A DNA stretch of 64,000 nt from Arcicella rosea. Its GTDB lineage: Bacteria; Bacteroidota; Bacteroidia; Cytophagales; Spirosomataceae. Made by a program: the position numbers and the translations under genes. Shown here one piece after another: positions 1 to 7,143 of the stretch (the first letter of the stretch is position 1; every line of letters starts with the position of its first letter). The notes under the pieces were generated by a model. It did not search any database. It was not told the DNA's origin and was given only the letters and a program-made list of their open reading frames with translations. The stretch lies in assembly GCF_040543805.1 (NCBI RefSeq), contig NZ_JBEUMS010000001.1, forward strand, positions 310,001-374,000, in the 5' to 3' direction.

Positions 1-175
1 TTTCTTCAACACCCGTATCAATCAATTTCTTGTCAGCCACAGCAGCACCAATACCTTTGTTGATTACAACTTTAGTAACTTTTGGAACTTGCATTACTGA
101 TTTGTATTGAAATTTCTCCTTTAAAGCAGGAACGATTTCATTTACATACTTATCTTTCAGTCTTGTAGTTGTCAT
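1..175 (-). CDS. rplE: 50S ribosomal protein L5, N-terminal part (cut by window edge)
   Basis: The reverse-strand frame starts at an ATG at 175-173 and runs off the left edge of the window. Its first residues, MTTTRLKDKYVNEIVPALKE, followed by a VPKVTKVVINKGIG stretch, are the L5 signature. L5 binds 5S rRNA in the central protuberance of the large subunit. It follows rplX in the usual spc order with an 88-base gap. Only about 58 residues are visible. Confidence 0.95.
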   Translation of the reverse strand, partial: MTTTRLKDKYVNEIVPALKEKFQYKSVMQVPKVTKVVINKGIGAAVADKKLIDTGVEE

Positions 176-263
176 TTTATGAAAATTTATGTGGATTTCC
201 GACCCACTTTTTCAATTTGAATAGTTATTGATTATATACCATAACTATTTATTTGAGATTTAA

Positions 264-596
264 TTAAATGAATTTTCCTGTTGCTTTCGAAAATCTCTGC
301 AACTTTCCTTCTTCGTTCAATTTACGACCAGTACGAACTGGCTTACCATTTTCAGCGATTGCCAAATTTGAAATGTGAATAGAACCTTCACGTTTCTCAA
401 TACCACCTTGCGGAGTATTAGCATTTGGTTTTACGTGTTTTGTTTGAAGATTCACACCTTCAACAATTGCACGGTTCTTATCAACCAATACTTTTTTGAT
501 TACGCCTGTCTTACCTTTTGAGTTTCCAGCGATAACGATAACTGTATCACCAGATTTGATGTGCAGTTTTGGCTGCTTATTAAACTTTCTTTCCAT
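264..596 (-). CDS. rplX: 50S ribosomal protein L24
   Basis: 110 residues, normal length for bacterial L24. The N-terminal KOW motif is clear (KSGDTVIVIAGNSKGKTGVI, about residues 14-33). L24 binds the 5' region of 23S rRNA and is an assembly initiator. It sits between rplN (14 bases upstream) and rplE, the conserved spc-operon order, and should be co-transcribed from the promoters upstream of rplC. Confidence 0.97.
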   Translation of the reverse strand: MERKFNKQPKLHIKSGDTVIVIAGNSKGKTGVIKKVLVDKNRAIVEGVNLQTKHVKPNANTPQGGIEKREGSIHISNLAIAENGKPVRTGRKLNEEGKLQRFSKATGKFI

Positions 597-610
597 GATA
601 CGAATTATGA

Positions 611-979
611 TTAAAGCACCTCTGGGGCTAATGAAACGATTTTCATGAAACCTGCATCACGTAATTCACGTGCTACTGGCCCGAAAATACGAGTACCACG
701 TGGCTCGTCGTTGGCATTCAACAAAACGGCTGCGTTATCCTCGAAACGAATATATGAACCGTCTTTACGACGAATCTCTTTTTTAGTTCTTACTACTACG
801 GCTTTAGAAACCGTACCTTTCTTCATATTTGATGATGAAAGTGCTGATTTAACAGTCACTACAATTTTATCACCAATTGAAGCGTATCTTTTTCCTGTAC
901 CGCCCAACACACGGATAACTAGAACTTCTTTAGCTCCTGAGTTATCTGCTACGCCGAGTCTTGATTCTTGCTGTACCAT
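611..979 (-). CDS. rplN: 50S ribosomal protein L14
   Basis: 122 residues, the standard length. It starts MVQQESRLGVADNSGAKEVL and ends in the typical GPVARELRD...KIVSLAPEVL block. L14 lies at the subunit interface and binds 23S rRNA. Gene order rpsQ-rplN-rplX is canonical. The spacer to rpsQ is 69 bases, longer than in tightly packed proteobacterial operons, as elsewhere in this cluster. Confidence 0.98.
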   Translation of the reverse strand: MVQQESRLGVADNSGAKEVLVIRVLGGTGKRYASIGDKIVVTVKSALSSSNMKKGTVSKAVVVRTKKEIRRKDGSYIRFEDNAAVLLNANDEPRGTRIFGPVARELRDAGFMKIVSLAPEVL

Positions 980-1048
980 TTTATGATTGGAATACTGATT
1001 TTAACGAAAAATTTAACTTCTTAATAATATTGATTGTTGGGAAGGAAA

Positions 1049-1312
1049 TTATTTCGCTTTCTCGATAACTTCAACTAATCTCCAACGTTTATTTTTTGAA
1101 AGTGGACGAGTTTCCATCACTTTCACTGTATCACCAATACCACATTCATTGTTCTCATCATGAGCCATCAACTTTGAAGTTTTTTTCATAAACTTACCAT
1201 AAAGTGGATGTTTTACTTTTCTTTCTACGGCTACAGTGATTGATTTATCCATCTTGTCGCTCACTACACGCCCTACTCTGATTTTTCTCAGATTTCTTTT
1301 TAATTCTTCCAT
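1049..1312 (-). CDS. rpsQ: 30S ribosomal protein S17
   Basis: 87 residues with the S17 OB-fold signature: GRVVSDKMDKSITVAVER near residues 14-31, then HPLYGKFMKKTSKLMAHDE, and an MET.RPLSKNKRWRLVEV end. S17 is a primary 16S rRNA-binding protein of the 30S body. It lies between rpmC and rplN as usual, 86 bases downstream of rpmC. Confidence 0.97.
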   Translation of the reverse strand: MEELKRNLRKIRVGRVVSDKMDKSITVAVERKVKHPLYGKFMKKTSKLMAHDENNECGIGDTVKVMETRPLSKNKRWRLVEVIEKAK

Positions 1313-1398
1313 CGTTGGATTTTTTAATTGTTGTTACACGATTGACCTCAAGCGTTATGTTGATGAGGTCTGTTATAATTACTTTTCAGTAATTCGAT

Positions 1399-1584
1399 TT
1401 ATTTCGCTGCTGAGATAGCAGTTTCCAATCGAGCGATAACTTTACGAGCCTCACGGATACGTAATGGATTTTCAATTGGAGAAATAGCGTGAGCAAACTT
1501 TAGGCGAGCTAAAGCCTCTTTTTCAGAGGCTAAAGTACTTACTAATTCTTCTGCGCTTAATTTTTTGATTTCTGCGTTTTTCAT
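1399..1584 (-). CDS. rpmC: 50S ribosomal protein L29
   Basis: 61 residues, a two-helix protein beginning MKNAEIKKLSAEELVSTLAS and containing the L29 motif ENPLRIREARKVIARLET. L29 sits near the peptide exit tunnel. It lies between rplP and rpsQ. Its 94-base spacer to rplP contains an inverted repeat (TGATTTGA ... TCAAATCA). Confidence 0.96.
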   Translation of the reverse strand: MKNAEIKKLSAEELVSTLASEKEALARLKFAHAISPIENPLRIREARKVIARLETAISAAK

Positions 1585-1678
1585 GACTTTGATTATGAAA
1601 TATTATAATCTGAATATTAATTAATTGATTTGACAAACTTTGGAAAGCCATCAAATCATAACTAACCAAATTTTCAAA

Positions 1679-2104
1679 TTACTGTGCTTCTTGATAATCT
1701 CTACGCACTACGAATGAAGTACGAAGTGGCAATTTTTGAGCTGCTAAACGAAGCGCCTCTTGTGCCAATTCTAAAGGTACACCAGCCGATTCAAACAAAA
1801 TTGTTCCTGGCTTGATACGTGCCACCCAGTATTCTGGAGCACCCTTACCTTTACCCATACGTACCTCTGCTGGTTTCTTCGTAATAGGTTTGTCAGGGAA
1901 TACACGAATCCAAACTTGACCTTCACGTTTCATGGCACGAGTTACTGAAATACGAGCCGCTTCAATCTGACGAGCAGTGATGCGTCCTGGTTCCAAAGCT
2001 TTGATAGCGAACGTACCGAAATCAAGTTCATGACCACGAGTAGCGTTTCCTTTAATCCTACCTTTTTGTTGCTTACGGAACTTGGTTCTTTTTGGTTGTA
2101 ACAT
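1679..2104 (-). CDS. rplP: 50S ribosomal protein L16
   Basis: 141 residues from the ATG at 2104-2102, giving the family N-terminus MLQPKRTKFRKQQKGRIKGN. The frame is open 33 bases further upstream (MKPPTHRLNKK), but those residues are not part of L16, so the internal start is chosen. It has the conserved GKGKGAPEYWVARIKPG stretch. L16 helps organize the A site and central protuberance. The neighbours rpsC and rpmC are canonical. Confidence 0.96.
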   Translation of the reverse strand: MLQPKRTKFRKQQKGRIKGNATRGHELDFGTFAIKALEPGRITARQIEAARISVTRAMKREGQVWIRVFPDKPITKKPAEVRMGKGKGAPEYWVARIKPGTILFESAGVPLELAQEALRLAAQKLPLRTSFVVRRDYQEAQ

Positions 2105-2210
2105 TTTCTTATTAAGTCTATGGGTCGGTGGTTTCAAGAATTAAGAAAATGAGTTGTTAAAAACACTCTTCTCTTATATTTACTACTGACCACTGACGAG
2201 AATTTACGAA

Positions 2211-3098
2211 TTATCTCTTACCACCCGCTGGTTTGTTGCCACCGCCAGGACGATTTCCGCCAGGTTTGTTAGCTCCGCCACCACGGTTGTTATTGTTGTT
2301 ATTACGACGTTGTGCATCGTCACGACCACCAGCACCGCCACGGTTGTCACGTCCACCACGACCTTTACGATCGCCATCTTCGCCACGTCCACCACGGTTA
2401 TTACCTCCACGAGCATCCGCTCCACCAGCAGCTTGTTGAGCAGCCATTCCAGCATTTGGAGATAAATCACGCTTACCATAAACTTCACCACGGAAAATCC
2501 ATACTTTGATACCGATTTTTCCGTAAACAGTTAATGCTTCAGAAATTGCATAATCGATATCTGCACGAAGTGTGTGCAAAGGAATACGACCTTCTTTGTA
2601 TCCTTCAGAACGTGCCATTTCAGCACCTCCTAAACGACCTGAAAGCTTCAATTTGATACCTTGAGCACCTACACGCATTGCTGATGCGATAGCTTGCTTC
2701 ATAGCACGACGGAATGAAATACGAGCTTCTAATTGTTGTGCGATAGCCTCACCAATTAATTTAGCATCAATCTCAGGACGTTTGATTTCAAAAATGTTGA
2801 TTTGAACATCTTTGCCTGTGATTTTCTTTAATTCTTCCTTGATTTTATCAACTTCTTGACCACCTTTACCAATTACAACGCCCGGACGAGCAGTATTGAT
2901 AGTCAAAGTAATTCGCTTTAAAGTACGCTCAATGATTACCTTAGAGATTGCACCCTTTGGAATACGTGCGGCAACATATTTACGAATTTTATCGTCTTCA
3001 ACTAATTTATCGGCAAAACTCTTACCACCATACCAGTTAGAATCCCAACCTCTGACGATACCAAGTCTAAAACCAACGGGGTTTATTTTCTGTCCCAT
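2211..3098 (-). CDS. rpsC: 30S ribosomal protein S3 with long Gly/Arg/Asn-rich C-terminal tail
   Basis: 295 residues, clearly longer than the 206-240 usual for S3. Residues 1-212 are the normal core: an MGQKINPVGFRLGI start, the KH-domain RPGVVIGKGG around residues 71-80, and the S3 C-domain ending IFRGEVYGKRDL. From about residue 213 the protein becomes low-complexity, rich in Gly, Arg, Asn and Asp, with RGG-like groups, a run of six Asn, and a basic end (GGNKPAGGKR). S3 lines the mRNA entry tunnel. Such tails occur on S3 of other Bacteroidota, but this one is long. Antisense frames over the tail only reflect its biased composition. Confidence 0.97.
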   Translation of the reverse strand: MGQKINPVGFRLGIVRGWDSNWYGGKSFADKLVEDDKIRKYVAARIPKGAISKVIIERTLKRITLTINTARPGVVIGKGGQEVDKIKEELKKITGKDVQINIFEIKRPEIDAKLIGEAIAQQLEARISFRRAMKQAIASAMRVGAQGIKLKLSGRLGGAEMARSEGYKEGRIPLHTLRADIDYAISEALTVYGKIGIKVWIFRGEVYGKRDLSPNAGMAAQQAAGGADARGGNNRGGRGEDGDRKGRGGRDNRGGAGGRDDAQRRNNNNNNRGGGANKPGGNRPGGGNKPAGGKR

Positions 3099-3125
3099 TT
3101 TTTGATATTTAGATTTTTTCTCTAA

Positions 3126-3491
3126 TTATTCTGTGATTATTGTTGGTGCGGTTGCTGAAGCAACTACAAGTGTAATGTGGTTAGAACGTTTCAAGATTCT
3201 ATGACCACGACCTTGTGGAGCTGGACGCAAACGCTTTAATGAGCTACCGCCATCTACTGTAACGGTTTTAACGTATAAGTCAGCATCTTCTAACTTTACA
3301 TCCTCATTTTTATTTTGCCAGTTAGCGATAGCCGAGAGTAACAATTTCTCTACATGTCTTGCGCCAACCTTAGGCTCGTATTTCAAAATACCGAGAGCCT
3401 TATTTACTTTCTGACCTCTAATCATGTCTACCACGATTCTCATTTTCTGAGGTGAAGTCGGAACATTATTTAACTTAGCTACTGCTTCCAT
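3126..3491 (-). CDS. rplV: 50S ribosomal protein L22
   Basis: 121 residues. It has the L22 start (EAVAKLNNVPTSPQKMRIVV) and the long beta-hairpin region ending LKRLRPAPQGRGHRILKRSNHITLVV, which lines the exit tunnel and is where macrolide-resistance changes map in other bacteria. The upstream spacer to rpsS carries five perfect 7-bp periods (3495-3529). The order rpsS-rplV-rpsC is canonical. Confidence 0.97.
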   Translation of the reverse strand: MEAVAKLNNVPTSPQKMRIVVDMIRGQKVNKALGILKYEPKVGARHVEKLLLSAIANWQNKNEDVKLEDADLYVKTVTVDGGSSLKRLRPAPQGRGHRILKRSNHITLVVASATAPTIITE

Positions 3492-3494
3492 TTT

Positions 3495-3529
3495 TTTGAA
3501 TTATGAATTTTGAATTTTGAATTATGAAT
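3495..3529. repeat. Five 7-bp periods in the rpsS-rplV spacer
   Basis: Five consecutive 7-mers, each TTTGAAT or TATGAAT, with no base inserted. A partly complementary arm (ATTATTCATAATTTT) follows near the rpsS stop codon. The same periodic design, with different sequences, recurs in other spacers of this window. Confidence 0.75.
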
Positions 3530-3565
3530 TGATATTAAGTAATCCATAACTCATTATTCATAATT

Positions 3566-3844
3566 TTAACGTTTGCCTTTATCTTTTTTTGCCGTGTGAC
3601 CTCGGAAGTTGCGTGTTGGAGCAAATTCACCCAATTTATGACCTACCATATTCTCTGTCACAAATACTGGAATAAATTTGTTTCCATTATGCACTGCGAA
3701 AGTGTGCCCAACGAAATCAGGTGAAATCATCGAACGACGTGACCAAGTCTTAATAACTGACTTTTTTCCTGATTCGGTCATGACTTGCACCTTGTTGTCA
3801 AGGCGGTAGTCAATATAAGGTCCTTTTTTTAATGAACGTGCCAT
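3566..3844 (-). CDS. rpsS: 30S ribosomal protein S19
   Basis: 92 residues with the classic S19 sequence: MARSLKKGPYIDYRL, then KTWSRRSMISPDFVGHTFAVHNG and GHKLGEFAPTRNFRGH. S19 forms part of the 30S head with S13. The start is 4 bases downstream of the rplB stop codon, so the two are tightly coupled. Confidence 0.98.
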   Translation of the reverse strand: MARSLKKGPYIDYRLDNKVQVMTESGKKSVIKTWSRRSMISPDFVGHTFAVHNGNKFIPVFVTENMVGHKLGEFAPTRNFRGHTAKKDKGKR

Positions 3845-3848
3845 CTAC

Positions 3849-4676
3849 CTATTTTTTCTTTCTACTGATGATTAGACGATTTGATTGTTTCTTCGGCGTA
3901 CGAGTTTTCTTACCTTTCGCTAATAAACCTTTACGTGAACGAGGGTGACCTCCTGATGAGCGACCCTCACCACCACCCATTGGGTGATCGACTGGGTTCA
4001 TCACTACACCACGAACTCTTGGACGGCGACCTAACCAACGATGACGACCTGCTTTACCCATTACGGTATTCATGTGATCACTGTTAGATACCGAACCTAC
4101 TGTTGCTAAACATCTTGACAATACCATACGCATCTCACCTGAAGGCAATTTTAACGTAGCATATTTGCTATCACGAGCTAACAATTGTGCATAAGTACCT
4201 GCAGAACGAGCCATTTCAGCACCACCACCTGGACGAAGTTCAATTGCGTGAACAATTGTACCTGTTGGGATATTTGCTAATGGAATAGTGTTACCTACTT
4301 CTGGTGCTGCTGTAGCACTTGAGATTACTTTCTGTCCAACAACGATTCCTGCTGGAGCGATGATGTATGCTTTTTCGCCATCGACATATTCGATAAGAGC
4401 GATACGAGCTGTACGGTTTGGATCGTATTCAACTGTTAAAACTGTTGCTTCAACATCGAATTTGTTACGGAAGAAATCAACTAAACGATAACGACGTTTG
4501 TGACCCCCACCGATATAACGCATGGCACGGTGTCCATCTGCATTACGACCACCTGTTCTTTTTACTGGGGCTAACAAAGGCTTGTACGGCTTTGAGGCTG
4601 TTATTTCCTCGAAAGTCGCAGCAATCCTGTGGCGTGAGCCCGGGCTTGTTGGTTTTAATTTTCTAGTAGCTGCCAT
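3849..4676 (-). CDS. rplB: 50S ribosomal protein L2
   Basis: 275 residues, full length. It contains the L2 RNA-binding block (TGGRNADGHRAMRYIGGGHK near residues 40-59) and the C-terminal GVVMNPVDHPMGGGEGRS, which includes the histidine needed near the peptidyl-transferase centre. L2 is essential for subunit association. It sits between rplW and rpsS. The 119-base spacer to rplW contains a 15-base inverted repeat with one mismatch (4722-4736 / 4762-4776). Confidence 0.98.
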   Translation of the reverse strand: MAATRKLKPTSPGSRHRIAATFEEITASKPYKPLLAPVKRTGGRNADGHRAMRYIGGGHKRRYRLVDFFRNKFDVEATVLTVEYDPNRTARIALIEYVDGEKAYIIAPAGIVVGQKVISSATAAPEVGNTIPLANIPTGTIVHAIELRPGGGAEMARSAGTYAQLLARDSKYATLKLPSGEMRMVLSRCLATVGSVSNSDHMNTVMGKAGRHRWLGRRPRVRGVVMNPVDHPMGGGEGRSSGGHPRSRKGLLAKGKKTRTPKKQSNRLIISRKKK

Positions 4677-4795
4677 TTCTGTGCTTTGTTCAATTTATCG
4701 GGATGAACTCCCATAGTTAAGTAATTTGAAGATTTGATAACTTGAAGATGAAATCGAATTCCAAATTTTCAAATTAGCTTAATTCAAATTATAAT

Positions 4796-5083
4796 TTAAA
4801 TTCCGTCATAGAAATCGATTACTTCACCTTTAGCGATAGTAACGATTGCTTTTTTGAATGTCGAAGTAATACCAGAAGTAACTTTAGTTCTAGTACTTCT
4901 TGATTTCTTCTTACCAAATTGGCGAAGTGTGTTTACAGCCGTAACTTCAACACCGTACATTTTCTTGATTTCTTTAGCAATCTCGATTTTGTTAGTCTTG
5001 TTTGCTACTTCGAAAACGTACTGACCGCCTTTCTGTAAGTCCTGAGATTTCTCAGTAAGAATTGGTCTTTTGATAATGCTCAT
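4796..5083 (-). CDS. rplW: 50S ribosomal protein L23
   Basis: 95 residues with MSIIKRPILTEKSQDLQKGG at the start and the FEVANKTNKIEIAKEIKKMY core typical of L23, which docks trigger factor and SRP at the tunnel exit. It lies between rplD and rplB as expected. Confidence 0.96.
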   Translation of the reverse strand: MSIIKRPILTEKSQDLQKGGQYVFEVANKTNKIEIAKEIKKMYGVEVTAVNTLRQFGKKKSRSTRTKVTSGITSTFKKAIVTIAKGEVIDFYDGI

Positions 5084-5137
5084 TTTCTTATTTTCGTTAT
5101 TTATTATCCGTTATTGCTATTCGCAATTAACCAATAA

Positions 5138-5767
5138 CTAATTACTAAAAGATGATTCGATTTTTGAAATTGCTCCTTCTACGATAAGCAATTTTGTTGC
5201 GTTAACTAAGTCATAAGTGTTAACTTGTCCTGTTGAAGCAATTTTCGTTTTTGGAAGATTACGACCTGACAAATAAACATTTTGATCTTCTTCTGGCAAG
5301 ATTAACAATGTCTTAGTATCGTTTAAAGACAATGCGTTCAACAATGCTAAGTAAGATTTAGTTTTTGGAGCATCGAAAGAGAATCCTTCTAATACTGTTA
5401 CTGAACCTGACTGTACTTTAGCTGCATAAGCTGATTGGCGAGCCAATGATTTCACTTTCTTGTTTACTTTGAAAGAGTAATCTCTTGGAACTGGACCAAA
5501 AATACGTCCACCACCTTTCATCAATGGAGATTTTGCTGAACCAGCACGAGCACCACCTGTACCTTTTTGTTTTTTAATCTTGCGAGTAGAGCGAGAAACT
5601 TCTGCTCTTGGTTTCGCTCTGTGAGTTCCTTGACGTTGGTTTGCCAAGAATTGCTTCACGTCTAACCAAACTACGTGTTCGTTTGGCTCGATGCCAAAGA
5701 TTTCGTCAGAAAGAGTTACCTTTTTGCCTGTTTCTTTGCCTTGTATGTTTAAAACTGATAATTCCAT
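5138..5767 (-). CDS. rplD: 50S ribosomal protein L4
   Basis: 209 residues. The basic extended loop KKQKGTGGARAGSAKSPLMK and GGRIFGPVPRDY identify L4, which reaches into the exit tunnel and in other bacteria represses its own operon by binding the leader RNA. Whether that occurs here is unknown. The spacer to rplC (5768-5870) is a 16-bp perfect inverted repeat of 7-bp periodic AT-rich sequence. Confidence 0.97.
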   Translation of the reverse strand: MELSVLNIQGKETGKKVTLSDEIFGIEPNEHVVWLDVKQFLANQRQGTHRAKPRAEVSRSTRKIKKQKGTGGARAGSAKSPLMKGGGRIFGPVPRDYSFKVNKKVKSLARQSAYAAKVQSGSVTVLEGFSFDAPKTKSYLALLNALSLNDTKTLLILPEEDQNVYLSGRNLPKTKIASTGQVNTYDLVNATKLLIVEGAISKIESSFSN

Positions 5768-5774
5768 TTGTCTA

Positions 5775-5870
5775 ATTTGAAAATTTGAAAATTGAAAATT
5801 TGAAAATTGATAACTACTGATATTTCAAATCACTATAAAGAGTTGATTTATATCTTTCAAATTTTCAAAT
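5775..5870. repeat. 7-bp periodic spacer with 16-bp perfect inverted repeat
   Basis: ATTTGAAAATTTGAAA at 5775-5790 is exactly the reverse complement of 5855-5870. The left arm continues as further TTGAAAA periods. The element fills the rplD-rplC spacer and abuts the rplC stop codon. Similar spacers lie at 3495-3565 and 4722-4776. As RNA each would form an AU hairpin. Confidence 0.75.
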
Positions 5871-6488
5871 CTATTTTTCAAGAATAACGTAAGAGTTTTT
5901 CGCTCCTGGGATTGAACCCGACACTACGATTAGGTTTTTCTCTGCATAAACTTTCAATACTTGTAAGTTTTGAACTTTTACACGGTTACCACCTGTACGA
6001 CCTGCCATGCGAATACCTTTGAATACACGAGATGGGAATGAACAAGCTCCAATTGAACCTGGGTGACGACCTCTGTTGTGCTGACCGTGAGTTTGACCTC
6101 CAACCCCTGCAAAACCGTGGCGTTTAACAACCCCTTGGAAACCTTTACCTTTTGAAGTACCAATTGCATCTACGAAGTCACCTTCTACGAACAATTCTGC
6201 TGAGATAACTTCACCAAGTGAAAGCTCATTTTCGAAAGATCTAAACTCAACGAGTTTTTTCTTTGGAGTAGTTCCTGCTTTTTTGAAGTGACCTAAAAGA
6301 GGTTGCGTTGTGTGCTTCTCTTTTTTCTCGCCATAGCCTAATTGAATAGCACTATAACCTTCTTTTTCTACTGTTTTTACTTGCGTTACTACACAAGGAC
6401 CGGCTTCAATCAGCGTACAAGCGACAGCAGAACCGTCAGCGTTGTAGAGGCTGGTCATACCGATTTTCTTTCCGATAATTCCAGACAT
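5871..6488 (-). CDS. rplC: 50S ribosomal protein L3, first gene of the operon
   Basis: 205 residues. It starts MSGIIGKKIGMTSLYNADGS and has the L3 signatures GTSKGKGFQGVVKRHGFAGV and HRGRHPGSIGACSFPSRVFKG. L3 binds near the 3' end of 23S rRNA and the peptidyl-transferase centre. No rpsJ or other ribosomal gene precedes it. Instead there is a 655-base region with two promoter-like sites reading toward rplC, so this gene probably starts the transcription unit. Confidence 0.97.
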   Translation of the reverse strand: MSGIIGKKIGMTSLYNADGSAVACTLIEAGPCVVTQVKTVEKEGYSAIQLGYGEKKEKHTTQPLLGHFKKAGTTPKKKLVEFRSFENELSLGEVISAELFVEGDFVDAIGTSKGKGFQGVVKRHGFAGVGGQTHGQHNRGRHPGSIGACSFPSRVFKGIRMAGRTGGNRVKVQNLQVLKVYAEKNLIVVSGSIPGAKNSYVILEK

Positions 6489-6570
6489 TTTATTAGAATA
6501 AAACGTTAAATAATTGATTGTAAATGAACGAGTTACGACAAAACCCCAACTGGGAACGTAAAACGGACTG

Positions 6571-6600
6571 CAAAGGTCGGGATTTAATTTGGTATAACAA
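6571..6600 (-). promoter_or_regulatory. Proximal rplC promoter, Bacteroidota type
   Basis: On the minus strand there is a TTG at 6600-6598, a 19-base gap, then GACCTTTG at 6578-6571, one mismatch from TAnnTTTG. It is followed by GCAGTCCG, the same downstream sequence as at the distal promoter. The predicted leader to rplC is about 80 bases. Confidence 0.6.
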
Positions 6601-6650
6601 AATCTATACTAATTAATTCACGAATAAAAATTTGCGACAGAATTGAAGTA

Positions 6651-6734
6651 AAGCTACAAGATGTGCACGTATGCAGACGAAGAGACGGAAAAGACCGTAT
6701 TGCGTTGAAAAACGAAACGTTTCTTGTGTAGCTT
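6651..6734 (-). ncRNA. Candidate structured leader element upstream of rplC
   Basis: Read on the minus strand, the outer arms AAGCTACACAAG (6734-6723) and CTTGTAGCTT (6660-6651) pair with a two-base bulge. Between them are three small hairpins: AAACG/CGTTT, ACGG/CCGT, and TGCA-TACG-TGCA. It lies between the two rplC promoters, so only the long transcript contains it. I do not recognise a known riboswitch. It could be an autoregulatory leader for the ribosomal operon or a separate small RNA. Confidence 0.35.
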
Positions 6735-6916
6735 AATATTTACAATACAGACTGGGCATTCAGTTTTGCATTAAAATATCAGTTCTGACACTGTTGCAAG
6801 TAAACTTGCGGTAATTTGAATTAGGAGGTTTAGCGTTTTGCCTATTTCTGTATTTTTTTATTGAGTTCTGCCAACCCATATAAAAACAAAGAAAACGCTC
6901 TCTCTTAATTGGACTG

Positions 6917-6946
6917 CAAAATTAGAGGATTCTTTTTGAATTACAA
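6917..6946 (-). promoter_or_regulatory. Distal rplC promoter, Bacteroidota type
   Basis: On the minus strand there is a TTG at 6946-6944, 19 bases, then TAATTTTG at 6924-6917, a perfect TAnnTTTG. It is followed by GCAGTCC as at the proximal promoter. Transcription from here would give a leader of about 425 bases containing the hairpin element at 6651-6734. Confidence 0.65.
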
Positions 6947-7092
6947 TGAGTTAAAGAAAAAATATTTAAATTATTTTACATTTTTTTTACAATCAAAATA
7001 TGACTTTGTTGTATGTTCCCTTTTTGAATTTTTCTCCTCATTTCTTGTAGCTGATTTATCCTGAGAAAAGACTGAACATTTCGTTGTTTTTT

Positions 7093-7120
7093 TTGACGAA
7101 TAAAATTATCCTTATCTTTG
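7093..7120 (+). promoter_or_regulatory. Promoter of the glycosyltransferase gene
   Basis: TTG at 7093-7095, a 17-base spacer, then TATCTTTG at 7113-7120: a full match to the Bacteroidota TTG/TAnnTTTG consensus, 23 bases before the ATG at 7144. Confidence 0.65.
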
Positions 7121-7143
7121 TAATCTTAGCAAAATAGCCCTTT

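Larger units (their letters stand above)
6489..7143. other. Intergenic region between rplC and a glycosyltransferase gene
   Basis: 655 bases with no convincing gene. It holds two leftward rplC promoters, the hairpin element at 6651-6734, a long-range AGCGTTTT/AAAACGCT pairing near 6830-6900, a GCAAG/CTTGC hairpin near 6800, and a rightward promoter at 7093-7120. No rpsJ is present. Confidence 0.7.

Noticed and set aside
645..986. 113-residue frame antisense to rplN
   Set aside because: It is fully antisense to a highly conserved ribosomal protein gene and resembles no family.
2233..2509. Pro/Leu-rich and His-rich reading frames antisense to the rpsC tail
   Set aside because: They arise from the Gly/Arg/Asn-rich coding of S3 on the other strand. 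S3 is certain, so these are shadows.
6489..7143. tRNA or tmRNA gene upstream of rplC
   Set aside because: No cloverleaf, TTCGA loop or CCA end could be found on either strand. Only the multi-hairpin element is seen.
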